A stretch of DNA of 64,000 bases from JBLEFH01 sp047345645 (GTDB lineage Bacteria > Pseudomonadota > Alphaproteobacteria > Rhodobacterales > Rhodobacteraceae), in NCBI GenBank assembly GCA_047345645.1, contig JBLEFH010000010.1; one strand, given 5' to 3'. The translations under genes and the position numbers were made by a program. The notes under the pieces are model-generated. The model worked only from the letters and a program-made list of their open reading frames with translations. It had not been told where the DNA came from and ran no database searches. The first letter of the stretch is position 1; the number at the start of each line of letters is the position of its first letter. Positions 42,336-51,097 of this stretch are shown piece by piece.

Positions 42336-42361
42336 GGCCCGGCATCTTGCCGGGTCTTGTT
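42336..42361 (+). terminator. Probable terminator after betA
   Basis: Perfect stem cccggca / tgccggg with a tct loop, followed by TCTTGTTG. It closes the plus-strand betaine operon. Confidence 0.65.
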
Positions 42362-42402
42362 GTCTCTGGCAGGGTTGCGGTGAGCAGATAAGGGGCAAGC
42401 CC

Positions 42403-43269
42403 ATGACGACACGGCGATTTTTTCTGCAAAGCGGCGCGATGGCGGCGGGGTTGCTCGGGGCCGGGATGAGCGTGGCACAGCCTGTGCTGGAGCCGGTAAC
42501 GCTGGATTTGCTCCGTTCTGCGCATCCGACGCATCGCTTTGATGACCGCCTTGTCGAGACCTCGGGCGGCCGCCGCTACCGCCTTTTCCGCGCGATCCCG
42601 AAAGCGGCGCCGCCCGAAGCGGGCTGGCCCGCGCTGTGGCTGACCGATGGCAATGCGGTCTTCGATCGCCTGCCGCCAGATCTGCTCGCGGCACATCCGG
42701 GGTTGGTCGTGATTGGCATCGGCTACGACACGGATTTGCCCTTCGAGACCACGGCCCGCGCCCTCGATTACACCCCGCCCCCGCTGCGTCCCGACCCGCG
42801 CCGCGCGGAGCGTCAGGTTGGTGGAGCCGATGCGTTTCTGGCGCGGATCGACGGGCCGCTGCGGGCGGAGGCCGAGCGTGGTCTTAGCATCGACGCAAGC
42901 CGCCGCACACTCGCCGGGCATTCCTATGGCGGCCTCTTCGCGCTTTACGCACGGGCGCGCGGTGCGTCCTTCACGCAATATGGCGCGATCAGCCCGTCGC
43001 TCTGGCTCGCCCCGGATCTGGAGCCCGGCGGGACCGCGCCGCTAACCATCCTCGTCGGCGATGCCGAGCGCGGCGCGGAAGGCGGCGCTCCCGAGGACAC
43101 GCGCCGTTTCATCGCGCAAGGCGCGGGCCAACGCATCCGGGTGATCCTCCTCCCCGGCCTCTCCCATGGCGCGACCCTTGCGGGCGCCTTGCCGGAGCTA
43201 ATGGCCATTGCCTCTGTTGGGCATAACGGCGCTAAAATCGGGCGACATCTTCAAAAACGCCCGAATTGA
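42403..43269 (+). CDS. Tat-exported alpha/beta-hydrolase (Fes/IroE-like esterase)
   Basis: 288 residues with a Tat-type N-terminus (TTRRFFLQSGAMAAGLLGAG). The hydrolase has nucleophile Ser in AGHSYGGLFALY, and SPSLW and LSHGATLAG supply the acid/His region. The fold and the YRLFRAIP, LWLTDGNAVF segments resemble the putative-esterase group that includes ferric-siderophore esterases such as IroE. A FepA-like receptor lies 2 kb downstream, which makes a siderophore role plausible but unproven. AAGGGG precedes the ATG at 42403; the longer frame to 42148 overlaps betA and is rejected. Confidence 0.78.
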   Translation: MTTRRFFLQSGAMAAGLLGAGMSVAQPVLEPVTLDLLRSAHPTHRFDDRLVETSGGRRYRLFRAIPKAAPPEAGWPALWLTDGNAVFDRLPPDLLAAHPGLVVIGIGYDTDLPFETTARALDYTPPPLRPDPRRAERQVGGADAFLARIDGPLRAEAERGLSIDASRRTLAGHSYGGLFALYARARGASFTQYGAISPSLWLAPDLEPGGTAPLTILVGDAERGAEGGAPEDTRRFIAQGAGQRIRVILLPGLSHGATLAGALPELMAIASVGHNGAKIGRHLQKRPN

Positions 43270-43326
43270 TGTGCCATCCGGACACTCTGTCGCAATCAAA
43301 ATCCAGTCATCTGCCCCCCTCTATTC

Positions 43327-43355
43327 TTGGCAATTGGCCTCATCCCCTCTAGGTG
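43327..43355 (+). promoter_or_regulatory. Sigma-70-like promoter for the cytochrome b gene
   Basis: TTGGCA (43327-43332) and TAGGTG (43350-43355) with a 17-bp spacer, 40 bp before the ATG at 43395. Confidence 0.55.
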
Positions 43356-43394
43356 CGGTGCTGAATTAAAAAAGCACACAAACTGAGGCCCCAT

Positions 43395-43958
43395 ATGACC
43401 CCGACCCTTCCGCTCCGCGACACGCCGCGCGTTTACGGCAAAATCACCCGCGCGCTGCATTGGTCGATGGCTGTGCTGATGCTGTTCGAGTTCATCGGGA
43501 TGGGGTTCAAGGTGCTGTTCGGGCGAGACAATCCGGTCGCCTCCTTCCTTGGCGGCTGGCATGGGACGATTGGCGCGCTGCTCTTTGTTCTCATCATCCT
43601 GCGCATCCTCTGGGCGCTGACCAATCTCGGCAACCGGCCCGATCACGGCGACGGCCCGCTCGGGCTCGCGGCCAAGGCGGGGCATGGGCTGCTCTATGTG
43701 CTGATGTTCCTGGTGCCCTTCGCGGCGCTCGCCCGCGCCTATGGCTCGGATCGCGGGTTTGACCTCTTCGGCGTGCAGATCTTCGCCCCGAAAACCACGG
43801 AAATCGGCTGGACGAGCGCGCTTGGCAATTTCCACGGGGAAATGGGCTGGGTCATGGGCGCGATCATTCTGGGCCATATCGCCATGGTCGGCGTCCATGA
43901 AAGCATGTGGCGCGACGGCACGCTGGCGAAGATGGCCGGGCGCAAGCGCCGCGTCTGA
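43395..43958 (+). CDS. Cytochrome b561
   Basis: 187-residue di-haem b protein of the bacterial CybB type. It has four membrane helices, with haem-ligand candidates in RALHWSMAVL (first helix), GGWHGTIGALL (second), KAGHGLLYVLMF (third), and GHIAMVGVHESMW (fourth). It transfers electrons between quinol and periplasmic acceptors such as superoxide. GAGG precedes the ATG. It is monocistronic. Confidence 0.93.
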   Translation: MTPTLPLRDTPRVYGKITRALHWSMAVLMLFEFIGMGFKVLFGRDNPVASFLGGWHGTIGALLFVLIILRILWALTNLGNRPDHGDGPLGLAAKAGHGLLYVLMFLVPFAALARAYGSDRGFDLFGVQIFAPKTTEIGWTSALGNFHGEMGWVMGAIILGHIAMVGVHESMWRDGTLAKMAGRKRRV

Positions 43959-44108
43959 CACCGGAGCGTCATCTTTCTGACACATAAACCCCGGCGTGGC
44001 GGAACGGCGACGCTTGGGGTTGGTGTGTTAAAAAACTGTTTCTAGGCACGGGAATCGGTCTATAAACGCTACAGTAGTACCGACCCTTCTGTGTGTCTGG
44101 AGTCGCTC

Positions 44109-45212
44109 GTGGCAAATTATTCGATTTGGATGATCAATGAATCTGCGCTGAACATCTCCGGCGGGCAGAGTCTCGATGGGGTGACGCAGGGCGATGGCAC
44201 GCATCTCGTGGGCCAGACGATCACCATTACCGAGCGCGACTGGACCGAGGTGGAGGTCGATGACAGCGGCTTCGAAACCAATTTCGCCGATGGAGACTTT
44301 GGGCAAACGTTGAATGGCGCGCAGACCCATGACGGCGTGAATTACAACGACGATACGCGGATTGAGGCCGAGTATCAGCTCTTTCTGACCGATCCGAACA
44401 CCAACATCACCTATCGCGCGGTTGGTGTGAATATCATCGACTCGAACCCGCCCTATGCGACAATTGAGGGGCTGGCCTTCATTGGGGATCAGCCGCCAAG
44501 AGATGTGGCGCTTACGGTCACGAGTTCTGCCGAAGGAATGCCAAATTCCGGTAGCGGCACGGTTCGGGCGTCGCAGTTCTTCGTCCCGCTTTGCGTGACC
44601 GAGGACACGCTGATCCGGACGGCGGCGGGCGACAGTGCGGTTCAGGATCTCAAGGTGGGCGATCTCATCACCGGGTTTGGCGGGCAGCAGCATCCGCTTC
44701 GCAAGGTGCTGCGCCAGACTTTCGACGCCCGCGCGCTGGCGGACAACCCGCGGCTGCGCCCGGTGCTGATCGAAAAAGGCGCATTGGGTCAGGGCCTGCC
44801 GGAGCGCGATCTGCGCGTGTCGCGCCAGCACCGGATGCTGGTCTCCTCGCGCATTGCCGAGCGGATGTTTGGCGCGGCCGAGGTGCTGCTCCCGGCGATC
44901 CATCTGACGCGCCTGCCGGGCATCAGCGTCGATATGGAGGCGCGGGACGTCTCTTATTTCCATATGATTTTCGACGATCACCGCATCATTCTGGCCGAAG
45001 GCGCGCCGACGGAGAGCCTCTATCCCGGTGTCGAGGCGCTGCAATCCATGCCTCCGGAACTCAGCGCCGAATTGTTGCTGATTTTCCCGCAGCTTGATCT
45101 CTCGAAGAACCCGCTGCACCCGGCCCGCCCGATCCCGGAGCGCAAACGCCAGCTTCGGCTGGTGGATCGTCACCGCAAGAACAAAACGCCGGTGCTGCAG
45201 AGTTTCGGCTAA
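44109..45212 (+). CDS. Hint-domain (Hedgehog/intein-type) protein
   Basis: 367 residues. The N-terminal half (1-160) is an acidic, Asp/Asn-rich beta region with no clear signal peptide. The Hint domain starts at PLCVTEDTLIRTAAGDSAVQDLKVGDLI with the nucleophilic Cys. It continues with the His-bearing DLRVSRQHRMLVSS and a C-terminal part typical of the rhodobacterial Hint_2 group (VSYFHMIFDDHRIILAEG). A basic tail follows. Such proteins may self-process and are often exported by type I systems. The GTG at 44109 has a CTGGAG site; GTG 44091 is an alternative. A terminator follows. Confidence 0.85.
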   Translation: MANYSIWMINESALNISGGQSLDGVTQGDGTHLVGQTITITERDWTEVEVDDSGFETNFADGDFGQTLNGAQTHDGVNYNDDTRIEAEYQLFLTDPNTNITYRAVGVNIIDSNPPYATIEGLAFIGDQPPRDVALTVTSSAEGMPNSGSGTVRASQFFVPLCVTEDTLIRTAAGDSAVQDLKVGDLITGFGGQQHPLRKVLRQTFDARALADNPRLRPVLIEKGALGQGLPERDLRVSRQHRMLVSSRIAERMFGAAEVLLPAIHLTRLPGISVDMEARDVSYFHMIFDDHRIILAEGAPTESLYPGVEALQSMPPELSAELLLIFPQLDLSKNPLHPARPIPERKRQLRLVDRHRKNKTPVLQSFG

Positions 45213-45225
45213 GCCCTGCAAACGC

Positions 45226-45256
45226 AAAGGCGGCCCCGAGAGGCCGCCTTTTTTTG
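45226..45256 (+). terminator. Rho-independent terminator after the Hint gene
   Basis: Stem aaaggcggcc / ggccgccttt with a short loop, then seven T. It lies between convergent genes and may stop the minus-strand receptor transcript only weakly. Confidence 0.85.
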
Positions 45257-45276
45257 TGATCACGGAGAGCCACGGC

Positions 45277-47568
45277 TTAGAAGCTCTTGTTCAGACCCAG
45301 ATAATAGGCCCGGCCCGGCTCGTTATAGGTGTTCGCACCCTGCCCCGAATCCGTCCGCAGGATCTCTTTGTCGAAGAGGTTGGTCACACCCGCCTTCAGG
45401 TTCGCCGTCTCGGTGATGTCCCAGGACGCACCGAGATTGAAGAGCGTGTAGGAGCCGCGATTATTGGTGTCGTCATATTCGGCACCGGTGGTCGAGGCGA
45501 AATCTGCCGCCTCAATCTCGCCATAATGGGTCGCGCCGAAGGCCACGGTGAGATCCGGCGTCGCATACCAGTCGAGATTGGCGTTGATCGTGTAATCCGG
45601 CACGAGGCTCAGCGGCTCGCCATTGTCGCGCTCGGATTTGATCATCTTGGTGAAGTTCGCGTTAAAGGCGAAATTCTCGCCAAGCGGCGTCGCGAAGTTG
45701 CCTTCGAGGCCCGACACCACCGCATCCCCTTGGTTTTCCCAACGATAGAGACGGTTCTCGACCGCGCCCGCATTATACTGGGTGAAGCCCGACCCGATGC
45801 GGTTGTCATAATCATTGTGGAAATAGGTCAGGCTGCCGCTGACGCCATTCGCGCCCGCATAGGCAAAACCGATCTCCTTGTTGAAGCTTTTCTCGGCGTC
45901 GAGATCTTCGTTCCCGATCACATAGCACGGCCCGCTGACCTGAACATTGTCGATGTAAGGACAGCCATTGCCGCGCGTGACATAGACGTAATTCGGGTTG
46001 AGCTGGAACAGATTCGGCGTCTTGAAGGCCCGCGCGAGACCGACCTTCATCGTCCACGCTTCGTTGAACTGATAGGTCGCGTTGAGGCTCGGGGAGAAGT
46101 TGCTGCCGAAATTGTCGTTATGATCGTAGCGCAGACCCGGCGTGACCGTCAGGCGGTCATTCCACTCGATATTCGCTTCGGCATAGAGGCCAAAGGTGTT
46201 CTGCTCCGTCTCGGGATCGCGGTCCGACCCGCTCACCGGAACGCCGAACTCATCGGAGAGATCCTCATCGAAATCGCCGCGAATGGTGATCGCGTCCTCC
46301 ATGAACTCGCCGCGATAATCCGCCCCGAGAGTCACGCGGCTGGCCTTGCCCGCAAGATCCATCGGCATGATCCATTCGGTCTTGGCGTTGATGTTGTCGA
46401 GCTCGATGGTGCCGAAGGCCGTCGCATCATTCTCGCCATCGCCATCGGTGTCCACACAATTGACGATGTTGTCCTCAGGCCCGCCCGCCGTGCCCGCGCA
46501 AAGCCGCGAGTTGCGTGTGTTTTCCCATTGCAGATAGCTGTTCGAGGTAATCTCGCCATAGGTCCCGCGATGCGTCAGCGCGAGGTTGCGGCGATACATG
46601 CGATTGGTTTCCTCGCCAATGAGGTCCGGGCTGTTCGCATCCTCTTCGCTCACTACTTCCTGCACCGATCCCGTGCGCGTGTCGCCCGCATAGATGTTGC
46701 CCTGACGCGAGAACGAGGTTTCGAAATCAAGCTCATGGCCGGGCGCAACCTCCCATGTGACAAGCGCGCCGATATCCTTGTTCTCAACCCCTTCGGAGCC
46801 CGCCAGAACGCGGGTGTTTTCCTCATCGCGGAAGGTATAGGTGGTCTCCGGGTTGAGATCCGGGTCATCGCCATCGGTCTTGTTATAGCTGCCATAGAGA
46901 CGCAGGCTGAGGCGTTCGCCCGCCGGACCGGCGATCATGAAATTGGTCCGCTTGGTGCTGCCTTCCTTGTCGTTCTCCGGCTTCTCGCCATAGACGCCGA
47001 TCTGCGCGGTGAATTCTTCGGGCTTCTTGGTTATAATGTTGACCACACCGCCCGAAGCGCCCGAGCCATAGCGCGCCGCCGCCGGGCCGCGAATGACCTC
47101 GATCCGCTCGATCAGCTCCGGCGGCACCCAGTTGGAATCGCCGCGCGTGTCGCGCTCCCCGCCCCGGCTCATCTTCACCGCATTGCGCGAGAGGACCGGC
47201 TTGCCGTCGATCAGGATCAGCGTGTTTTCCGGCCCCATGCCGCGAATGTCGATCTGTCGCTGGTTGCCGCGCTGCCCGCTCGCCGTGGCCCCGGTGAGGT
47301 TGACGCCCGGCTGCTTGCGGACGATCTCGGCGATGTCATTGGTGATCGGCGCGTCCTCGATATCCTCTTCGGTGATCTGCGAGACCCCAAGCGCCTGCTT
47401 GATCTGCTCCTCGGCGGTCAGCACCAGCTCGTCGAGCATAAAGACCTCTTCGGTCTGCGGCGCGACCGGCGTCGTCACCGGCACCTGCTGCGCATGCGCG
47501 GGCACACCCGCCGCAAACAGCGCACCAAGCGCCGTGGTCATATAAAGGTTTCGATGGAGCGCGCGCAT
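45277..47568 (-). CDS. fepA: TonB-dependent catecholate siderophore receptor, FepA-like
   Basis: 763-residue outer-membrane gated barrel. The signal peptide ends PAHAQ, followed by a TonB box-like EEVFMLDELVLTAEEQI. The plug domain (about 50-190) matches FepA closely: GVNLTGATASGQRGNQRQ, IDIRGMGPENTLILIDGKP, ERDTRGDSNWVPPELIERI and EVIRGPAAARYGSGASGG. The barrel ends with AYYLGLNKSF (terminal Phe). Ligand is probably ferric enterobactin-type catecholate. No siderophore synthesis or ABC uptake genes are nearby. Confidence 0.9.
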   Translation of the reverse strand: MRALHRNLYMTTALGALFAAGVPAHAQQVPVTTPVAPQTEEVFMLDELVLTAEEQIKQALGVSQITEEDIEDAPITNDIAEIVRKQPGVNLTGATASGQRGNQRQIDIRGMGPENTLILIDGKPVLSRNAVKMSRGGERDTRGDSNWVPPELIERIEVIRGPAAARYGSGASGGVVNIITKKPEEFTAQIGVYGEKPENDKEGSTKRTNFMIAGPAGERLSLRLYGSYNKTDGDDPDLNPETTYTFRDEENTRVLAGSEGVENKDIGALVTWEVAPGHELDFETSFSRQGNIYAGDTRTGSVQEVVSEEDANSPDLIGEETNRMYRRNLALTHRGTYGEITSNSYLQWENTRNSRLCAGTAGGPEDNIVNCVDTDGDGENDATAFGTIELDNINAKTEWIMPMDLAGKASRVTLGADYRGEFMEDAITIRGDFDEDLSDEFGVPVSGSDRDPETEQNTFGLYAEANIEWNDRLTVTPGLRYDHNDNFGSNFSPSLNATYQFNEAWTMKVGLARAFKTPNLFQLNPNYVYVTRGNGCPYIDNVQVSGPCYVIGNEDLDAEKSFNKEIGFAYAGANGVSGSLTYFHNDYDNRIGSGFTQYNAGAVENRLYRWENQGDAVVSGLEGNFATPLGENFAFNANFTKMIKSERDNGEPLSLVPDYTINANLDWYATPDLTVAFGATHYGEIEAADFASTTGAEYDDTNNRGSYTLFNLGASWDITETANLKAGVTNLFDKEILRTDSGQGANTYNEPGRAYYLGLNKSF

Positions 47569-47674
47569 AAGCCAATCCTTTTCGTCAGTCGCGGGGGACG
47601 CGCTGGCGGATCGGCTTGCGCAATGCCCCTAACGATCACGGCCTGTGGGAGGGTCGCAAGAGTATCCGACAAAA

Positions 47675-47688
47675 TTAATAGGAATTAA
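47675..47688. promoter_or_regulatory. AT-rich inverted repeat upstream of the receptor
   Basis: TTAAT-agga-ATTAA, 14 bp, 107 bp upstream of the receptor start and near the tRNA gene. It could be an operator for an iron regulator (Irr, RirA or Fur), but no consensus match can be claimed. Confidence 0.35.
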
Positions 47689-47726
47689 CGATGGCTGTTG
47701 CAGAGCGGGCACAGGCGAGAGGGAGA

Positions 47727-47803
47727 TGGTGACCCCGGCGGGATTCGAACCTGCAACCTGCCCCTTAGGAGGGGGCTGCTCTATCCAGTTGAGCCACGGG
47801 GCC
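47727..47803 (-). tRNA. tRNA-Arg (anticodon CCT)
   Basis: A cloverleaf is visible on the minus strand: acceptor GGCCCCG / CGGGGTC, a D arm with GCTCAACTGGATAGAGC, the anticodon stem GCCCC / GGGGC around loop CTCCTAA, and a T arm with GGTTCGAATCC. The anticodon is CCT, reading AGG codons, and CCA is encoded. No intron. Confidence 0.95.
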
Positions 47804-47840
47804 ACGGCGATTGGATAGCGCTTGCGGGCGGCGCGCGCAA

Positions 47841-49364
47841 CTAGAGGGCGACGGCGATGCTGGTTAACGCGATACCCCAGCCGAGGCCGCCGAGGCTCCA
47901 CCAGAGCCAGCGGCGGTCGCGTTTGGGTTTCGGCTCTTCGGCTTGTGCGGCGATGAGCCATTCGCGGGTTTTCTCTTCGAGAAGCGGGCCGAAGCGGGAG
48001 AGGGTTTGCGCAGTGGCGGTGAGGTCTTTCACGATCGCCTGCGGGCCGAGATTGCGGCGGATATAATCCTCCACCACGGGGCGCGCGGCTTCCCAGAGGT
48101 TCAGGTTCGGATCGAGCGAGCGGCCGACGCCTTCGACCACGACCATGGTGCGCTGGAGCAGGATCAACTCGGTGCGGGTGGCCATGCCGAAACGCTCGGT
48201 GACTTCAAAGAGATGGGCGAGCAGGCGGGCCATGGAGATATGGGCGGCGTCCTGTCCGAAAATCGGCTCGCCGACGGAGCGCAGGGCTTGCGCGAAGGCG
48301 TCCACATCCTTGTCCTGCGGCACATAGCCAGCCTCGAAATGGACCTCGGCGACGCGGCGGTAGTCGCGTTTGAGGAACCCGTAGAGGATCTCCGCATAGA
48401 CGCGGCGAGTGTAGCGGTCGATCCGGCCCATGATGCCGAAATCGAAGGTGAGGATCGTGCCGTCGGGCGCGATCTTGATGTTGCCCTGGTGCAAATCGGC
48501 GTGGAAAAAACCATCGCGCAAGGCGTGAGTCAGGAAGAGTTGCAGGAGGCGCTGCGAGATGTCGGGCAAATCGTGGCCCGCGTCGCGAAGCTGTTGCACC
48601 TCGCCCATGGGGATGCCTTCCATCCAGCCGGTCGTAAGGATCGAGCGGGAGGAGTCCGGCCAGACCACATCGGGGACGCGGAATTTCGCATCCCCCTTGG
48701 TCTTGTCCTGAAATTCGCTGGCGGCGGCGGCCTCGTTGCGCAAATCCTGCTCGCCCTGCACAACGCCGTTGAAGTGATCGACCACGGCGGTCGGCTTGAG
48801 GCGGCGCGAGCCGGGGGACAGCATTTCGATGAGATTGGCGGCGAGATAAAACGCGTCGATGTCGCGGGAGAAGGCGCGGGCGATGCCGGGGCGCACGATC
48901 TTGACGGCGACGAGCCGCCCGTCGCGACGCACGCGGGCGCGGTGGACCTGCGCGATACTGGCGGCGGCAATCGGCTCCTCGAAATCATCGAAGAGGGCTT
49001 CGACCGGCGCGCCAAGTTCCTTCTCAATGATCCGCCGGGCTTCTTTCTGCGGGAAGGGCGGCAAGCGGTCCTGGAGCATCCGAAGTTGGCTGGCGATGTC
49101 GGGGCCAACCACATCGGGACGGGTCGAGAGGATCTGGCCGAATTTGATATAGGCGGGGCCAAGGGCGGTGATGGCGCGCGGCACGGGCGGGAGCGATGGA
49201 TCGCCCTTGTGGCCAAGCCATGCGAAGGGCCAGCCAAGCACCCGCGCAGCGATCCGCAGAGGTTTGGGCGCATCGAAGGCGTCGAGCGCCTGCCGCATGG
49301 CACCGGTCCGCTCGAAGGTTGCCCCGGTGCGGATGAGGCGCAAGATATTATGGGGTCCGCGCAT
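47841..49364 (-). CDS. ubiB: UbiB, ABC1/ADCK-type ubiquinone-synthesis kinase-like ATPase
   Basis: 507-residue protein needed for ubiquinone synthesis, an atypical kinase-fold ATPase rather than a hydroxylase. The KxGQ motif is in AYIKFGQILSTRPDVVG, the Ala-rich nucleotide loop in AAASIAQVHRARV, and catalytic HADLHQGNIK and DFGIMGRI are present. The C-terminal membrane helix (WWSLGGLGWGIALTSIAVA) anchors it. Its start lies directly after the ubiE stop, with no gap. Confidence 0.95.
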   Translation of the reverse strand: MRGPHNILRLIRTGATFERTGAMRQALDAFDAPKPLRIAARVLGWPFAWLGHKGDPSLPPVPRAITALGPAYIKFGQILSTRPDVVGPDIASQLRMLQDRLPPFPQKEARRIIEKELGAPVEALFDDFEEPIAAASIAQVHRARVRRDGRLVAVKIVRPGIARAFSRDIDAFYLAANLIEMLSPGSRRLKPTAVVDHFNGVVQGEQDLRNEAAAASEFQDKTKGDAKFRVPDVVWPDSSRSILTTGWMEGIPMGEVQQLRDAGHDLPDISQRLLQLFLTHALRDGFFHADLHQGNIKIAPDGTILTFDFGIMGRIDRYTRRVYAEILYGFLKRDYRRVAEVHFEAGYVPQDKDVDAFAQALRSVGEPIFGQDAAHISMARLLAHLFEVTERFGMATRTELILLQRTMVVVEGVGRSLDPNLNLWEAARPVVEDYIRRNLGPQAIVKDLTATAQTLSRFGPLLEEKTREWLIAAQAEEPKPKRDRRWLWWSLGGLGWGIALTSIAVAL

Positions 49365-50114
49365 TTAGATCTTCCAGCCGGAATGGAGCGCCGCGATGCC
49401 CATGGAGAGGTTGCGATAGCTGACATTCTCGAACCCGCCCTCGCGGATCATCTGGGCAAAACTGTCCTGATCGGGGAAGCGGCGGATGGACTCGACGAGA
49501 TATTGATAGCTGTCGCGGTCATTGGCGAGCACCTGCCCCATGGGCGGGATGATGTTGAAGGAATAGCGGTCATAGAGCCATTGCAGCCCGTCATGGGGGA
49601 TCTGGCTGAATTCCAGCACGAGGAAGCGCCCGCCGGGTTTCAGCACCCGGTGCGCCTCGGCAATCGCTTCGTTGATCCGGGTCACGTTCCGGATGCCGAA
49701 GGAGATGGTGTAGGCGTCGAATGTATTCGATTTGAACGGCAGCTTCATCGCATCACCGCAAATCCAGTCGAGCCGATGCGCCTGCCCTTCGGCTTCGGCG
49801 CGGGTTTGGCCGGCTTCCAGCATCTCGGCGGTCATATCGCAAATGGTCGCGTGACCGTCGCCCTTCACGCGCTCCAGAAAGCGGAACGCGATGTCACCGG
49901 TGCCGCCCGCCACGTCCAGAAGCTTCATGCCGGGGCGCGGCGCGAGCCAGTCCAGCATCGCATCTTTCCAAAGCCGGTGGATGCCGAGACTCATCGCATC
50001 ATTCATCAGGTCATATTTATTGGCGACCGAGGAAAACACGCCGCGCACGAGACCGGATTTCTCCGACTCATCAACAGTTTTGTAGCCGAAATGCGTGCTG
50101 CGTTGCTCTGCCAT
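49365..50114 (-). CDS. ubiE: Ubiquinone/menaquinone C-methyltransferase UbiE
   Basis: 249-residue SAM-dependent enzyme for the C-methylation step of ubiquinone. It has FSSVANKYDLMNDAMSLGIHRLWK, SAM motif LLDVAGGTGDIAFRFLE, and the family blocks YTISFGIRNVTR and GLQWLYDRYSFNIIPPMG. It is divergent from mutM across 65 bp, which must hold both promoters. Confidence 0.97.
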   Translation of the reverse strand: MAEQRSTHFGYKTVDESEKSGLVRGVFSSVANKYDLMNDAMSLGIHRLWKDAMLDWLAPRPGMKLLDVAGGTGDIAFRFLERVKGDGHATICDMTAEMLEAGQTRAEAEGQAHRLDWICGDAMKLPFKSNTFDAYTISFGIRNVTRINEAIAEAHRVLKPGGRFLVLEFSQIPHDGLQWLYDRYSFNIIPPMGQVLANDRDSYQYLVESIRRFPDQDSFAQMIREGGFENVSYRNLSMGIAALHSGWKI

Positions 50115-50179
50115 GATGAGGCCTTTCCGGTTGGTCTCTTCCCTTATAGTGTTGCGCCCAATGAGGGCAAGGAGGGCCG

Positions 50180-51025
50180 ATGCCAGAGCTACCCGAGGTT
50201 GAGACGGTCCGCCGTGGACTGGCCCCAGTGCTGGAAGGCGCGGTCATTGACCGCGTGACCCTCAACCGGCCCGATCTGCGCTGGCCGCTCCCGGAAAATA
50301 TGGTCGCGCGGATGGAGGGACAAGGGATCCGCACGCTGCGTCGCCGCTCCAAAGTGGTGATTGCGGAGATGAGCGGGGGCGAAAGCTGGCTCTTTCATCT
50401 CGGCATGTCCGGGCGGATGGACGTGACCGGCGCGCAGATCGGCACGTTCTATCATGAGCATCGCGCGTCGGCGGCGCATGATCATGTGGTGATTGATCTG
50501 AAAAGCGGGGCGCGGCTCACTTATAATGACCCGCGGCGCTTCGGCGCGATGGATCTCTGGCCGAGTGCCGAGATCGAGGCGCATCCGTGGCTCGCGAAAC
50601 TCGGGCCGGAACCGCTCGGCAACAGCTTTCACGAGGGCTATCTTGCGGAGCGACTCGCCGGGCGGCGCAGTCCGATCAAAGCTGCGCTGCTCGACCAGAG
50701 GATCATCGCTGGACTTGGCAATATTTATGTCTGCGAAGCGCTTTGGCGGGCCGGAATCAGCCCGCGCCGCCTTGCCGCGAATCTCGGGAGCGCCCGAATT
50801 GCCCGGCTCGTTCCGGCGATTCGCGACGTTCTCAGCGAGGCGATCACGGCGGGCGGCTCTTCCTTGCGCGATTATCGCCAAGCCGATGGACAGCTTGGAT
50901 ATTTTCAGCATGGATTCGCCGTCTATGACCGGGAAAACAAGCCCTGTCCGCGCTGCGCGGCCCCCATTGCGCGGATCGTGCAAAGCGGGCGCTCCAGCTT
51001 TTTCTGCCCGTCCTGCCAGCGGTGA
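50180..51025 (+). CDS. mutM: Formamidopyrimidine-DNA glycosylase
   Basis: Removes 8-oxoguanine and ring-opened purines from DNA. 281 residues starting MPELPEVE, with catalytic Pro1 (after Met removal) and Glu2. LDQRIIAGLGNIYVCEALW contains the helix-two-turn-helix Asn. The C-terminal zinc finger has Cys in PCPRCAAPI and FFCPSCQ. AAGGAGG precedes the ATG. Confidence 0.98.
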   Translation: MPELPEVETVRRGLAPVLEGAVIDRVTLNRPDLRWPLPENMVARMEGQGIRTLRRRSKVVIAEMSGGESWLFHLGMSGRMDVTGAQIGTFYHEHRASAAHDHVVIDLKSGARLTYNDPRRFGAMDLWPSAEIEAHPWLAKLGPEPLGNSFHEGYLAERLAGRRSPIKAALLDQRIIAGLGNIYVCEALWRAGISPRRLAANLGSARIARLVPAIRDVLSEAITAGGSSLRDYRQADGQLGYFQHGFAVYDRENKPCPRCAAPIARIVQSGRSSFFCPSCQR

Positions 51026-51097
51026 AGGGTTGCAGTTCACATTTCAACTGCTACAGGATGGGCTTTCACGTTCCCGGGAGCACCCAAGGAGAGCCTG

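Noticed and set aside
43980..44028. Imperfect hairpin (ACAC...AACCCC / GGGGTT...TGTGT) after cytochrome b561
   Set aside because: Bulged stem and no T tract. It could be a weak terminator, but the evidence is too thin to list.
45094..47688. 864-codon plus-strand frame
   Set aside because: Antisense to the FepA-like receptor; long open antisense frames are common in GC-rich genes with strong third-position bias. It has no recognisable domain.
47943..50258. 771-codon plus-strand frame
   Set aside because: Antisense shadow of ubiB and ubiE, both clear genes, and it runs into the start of mutM.
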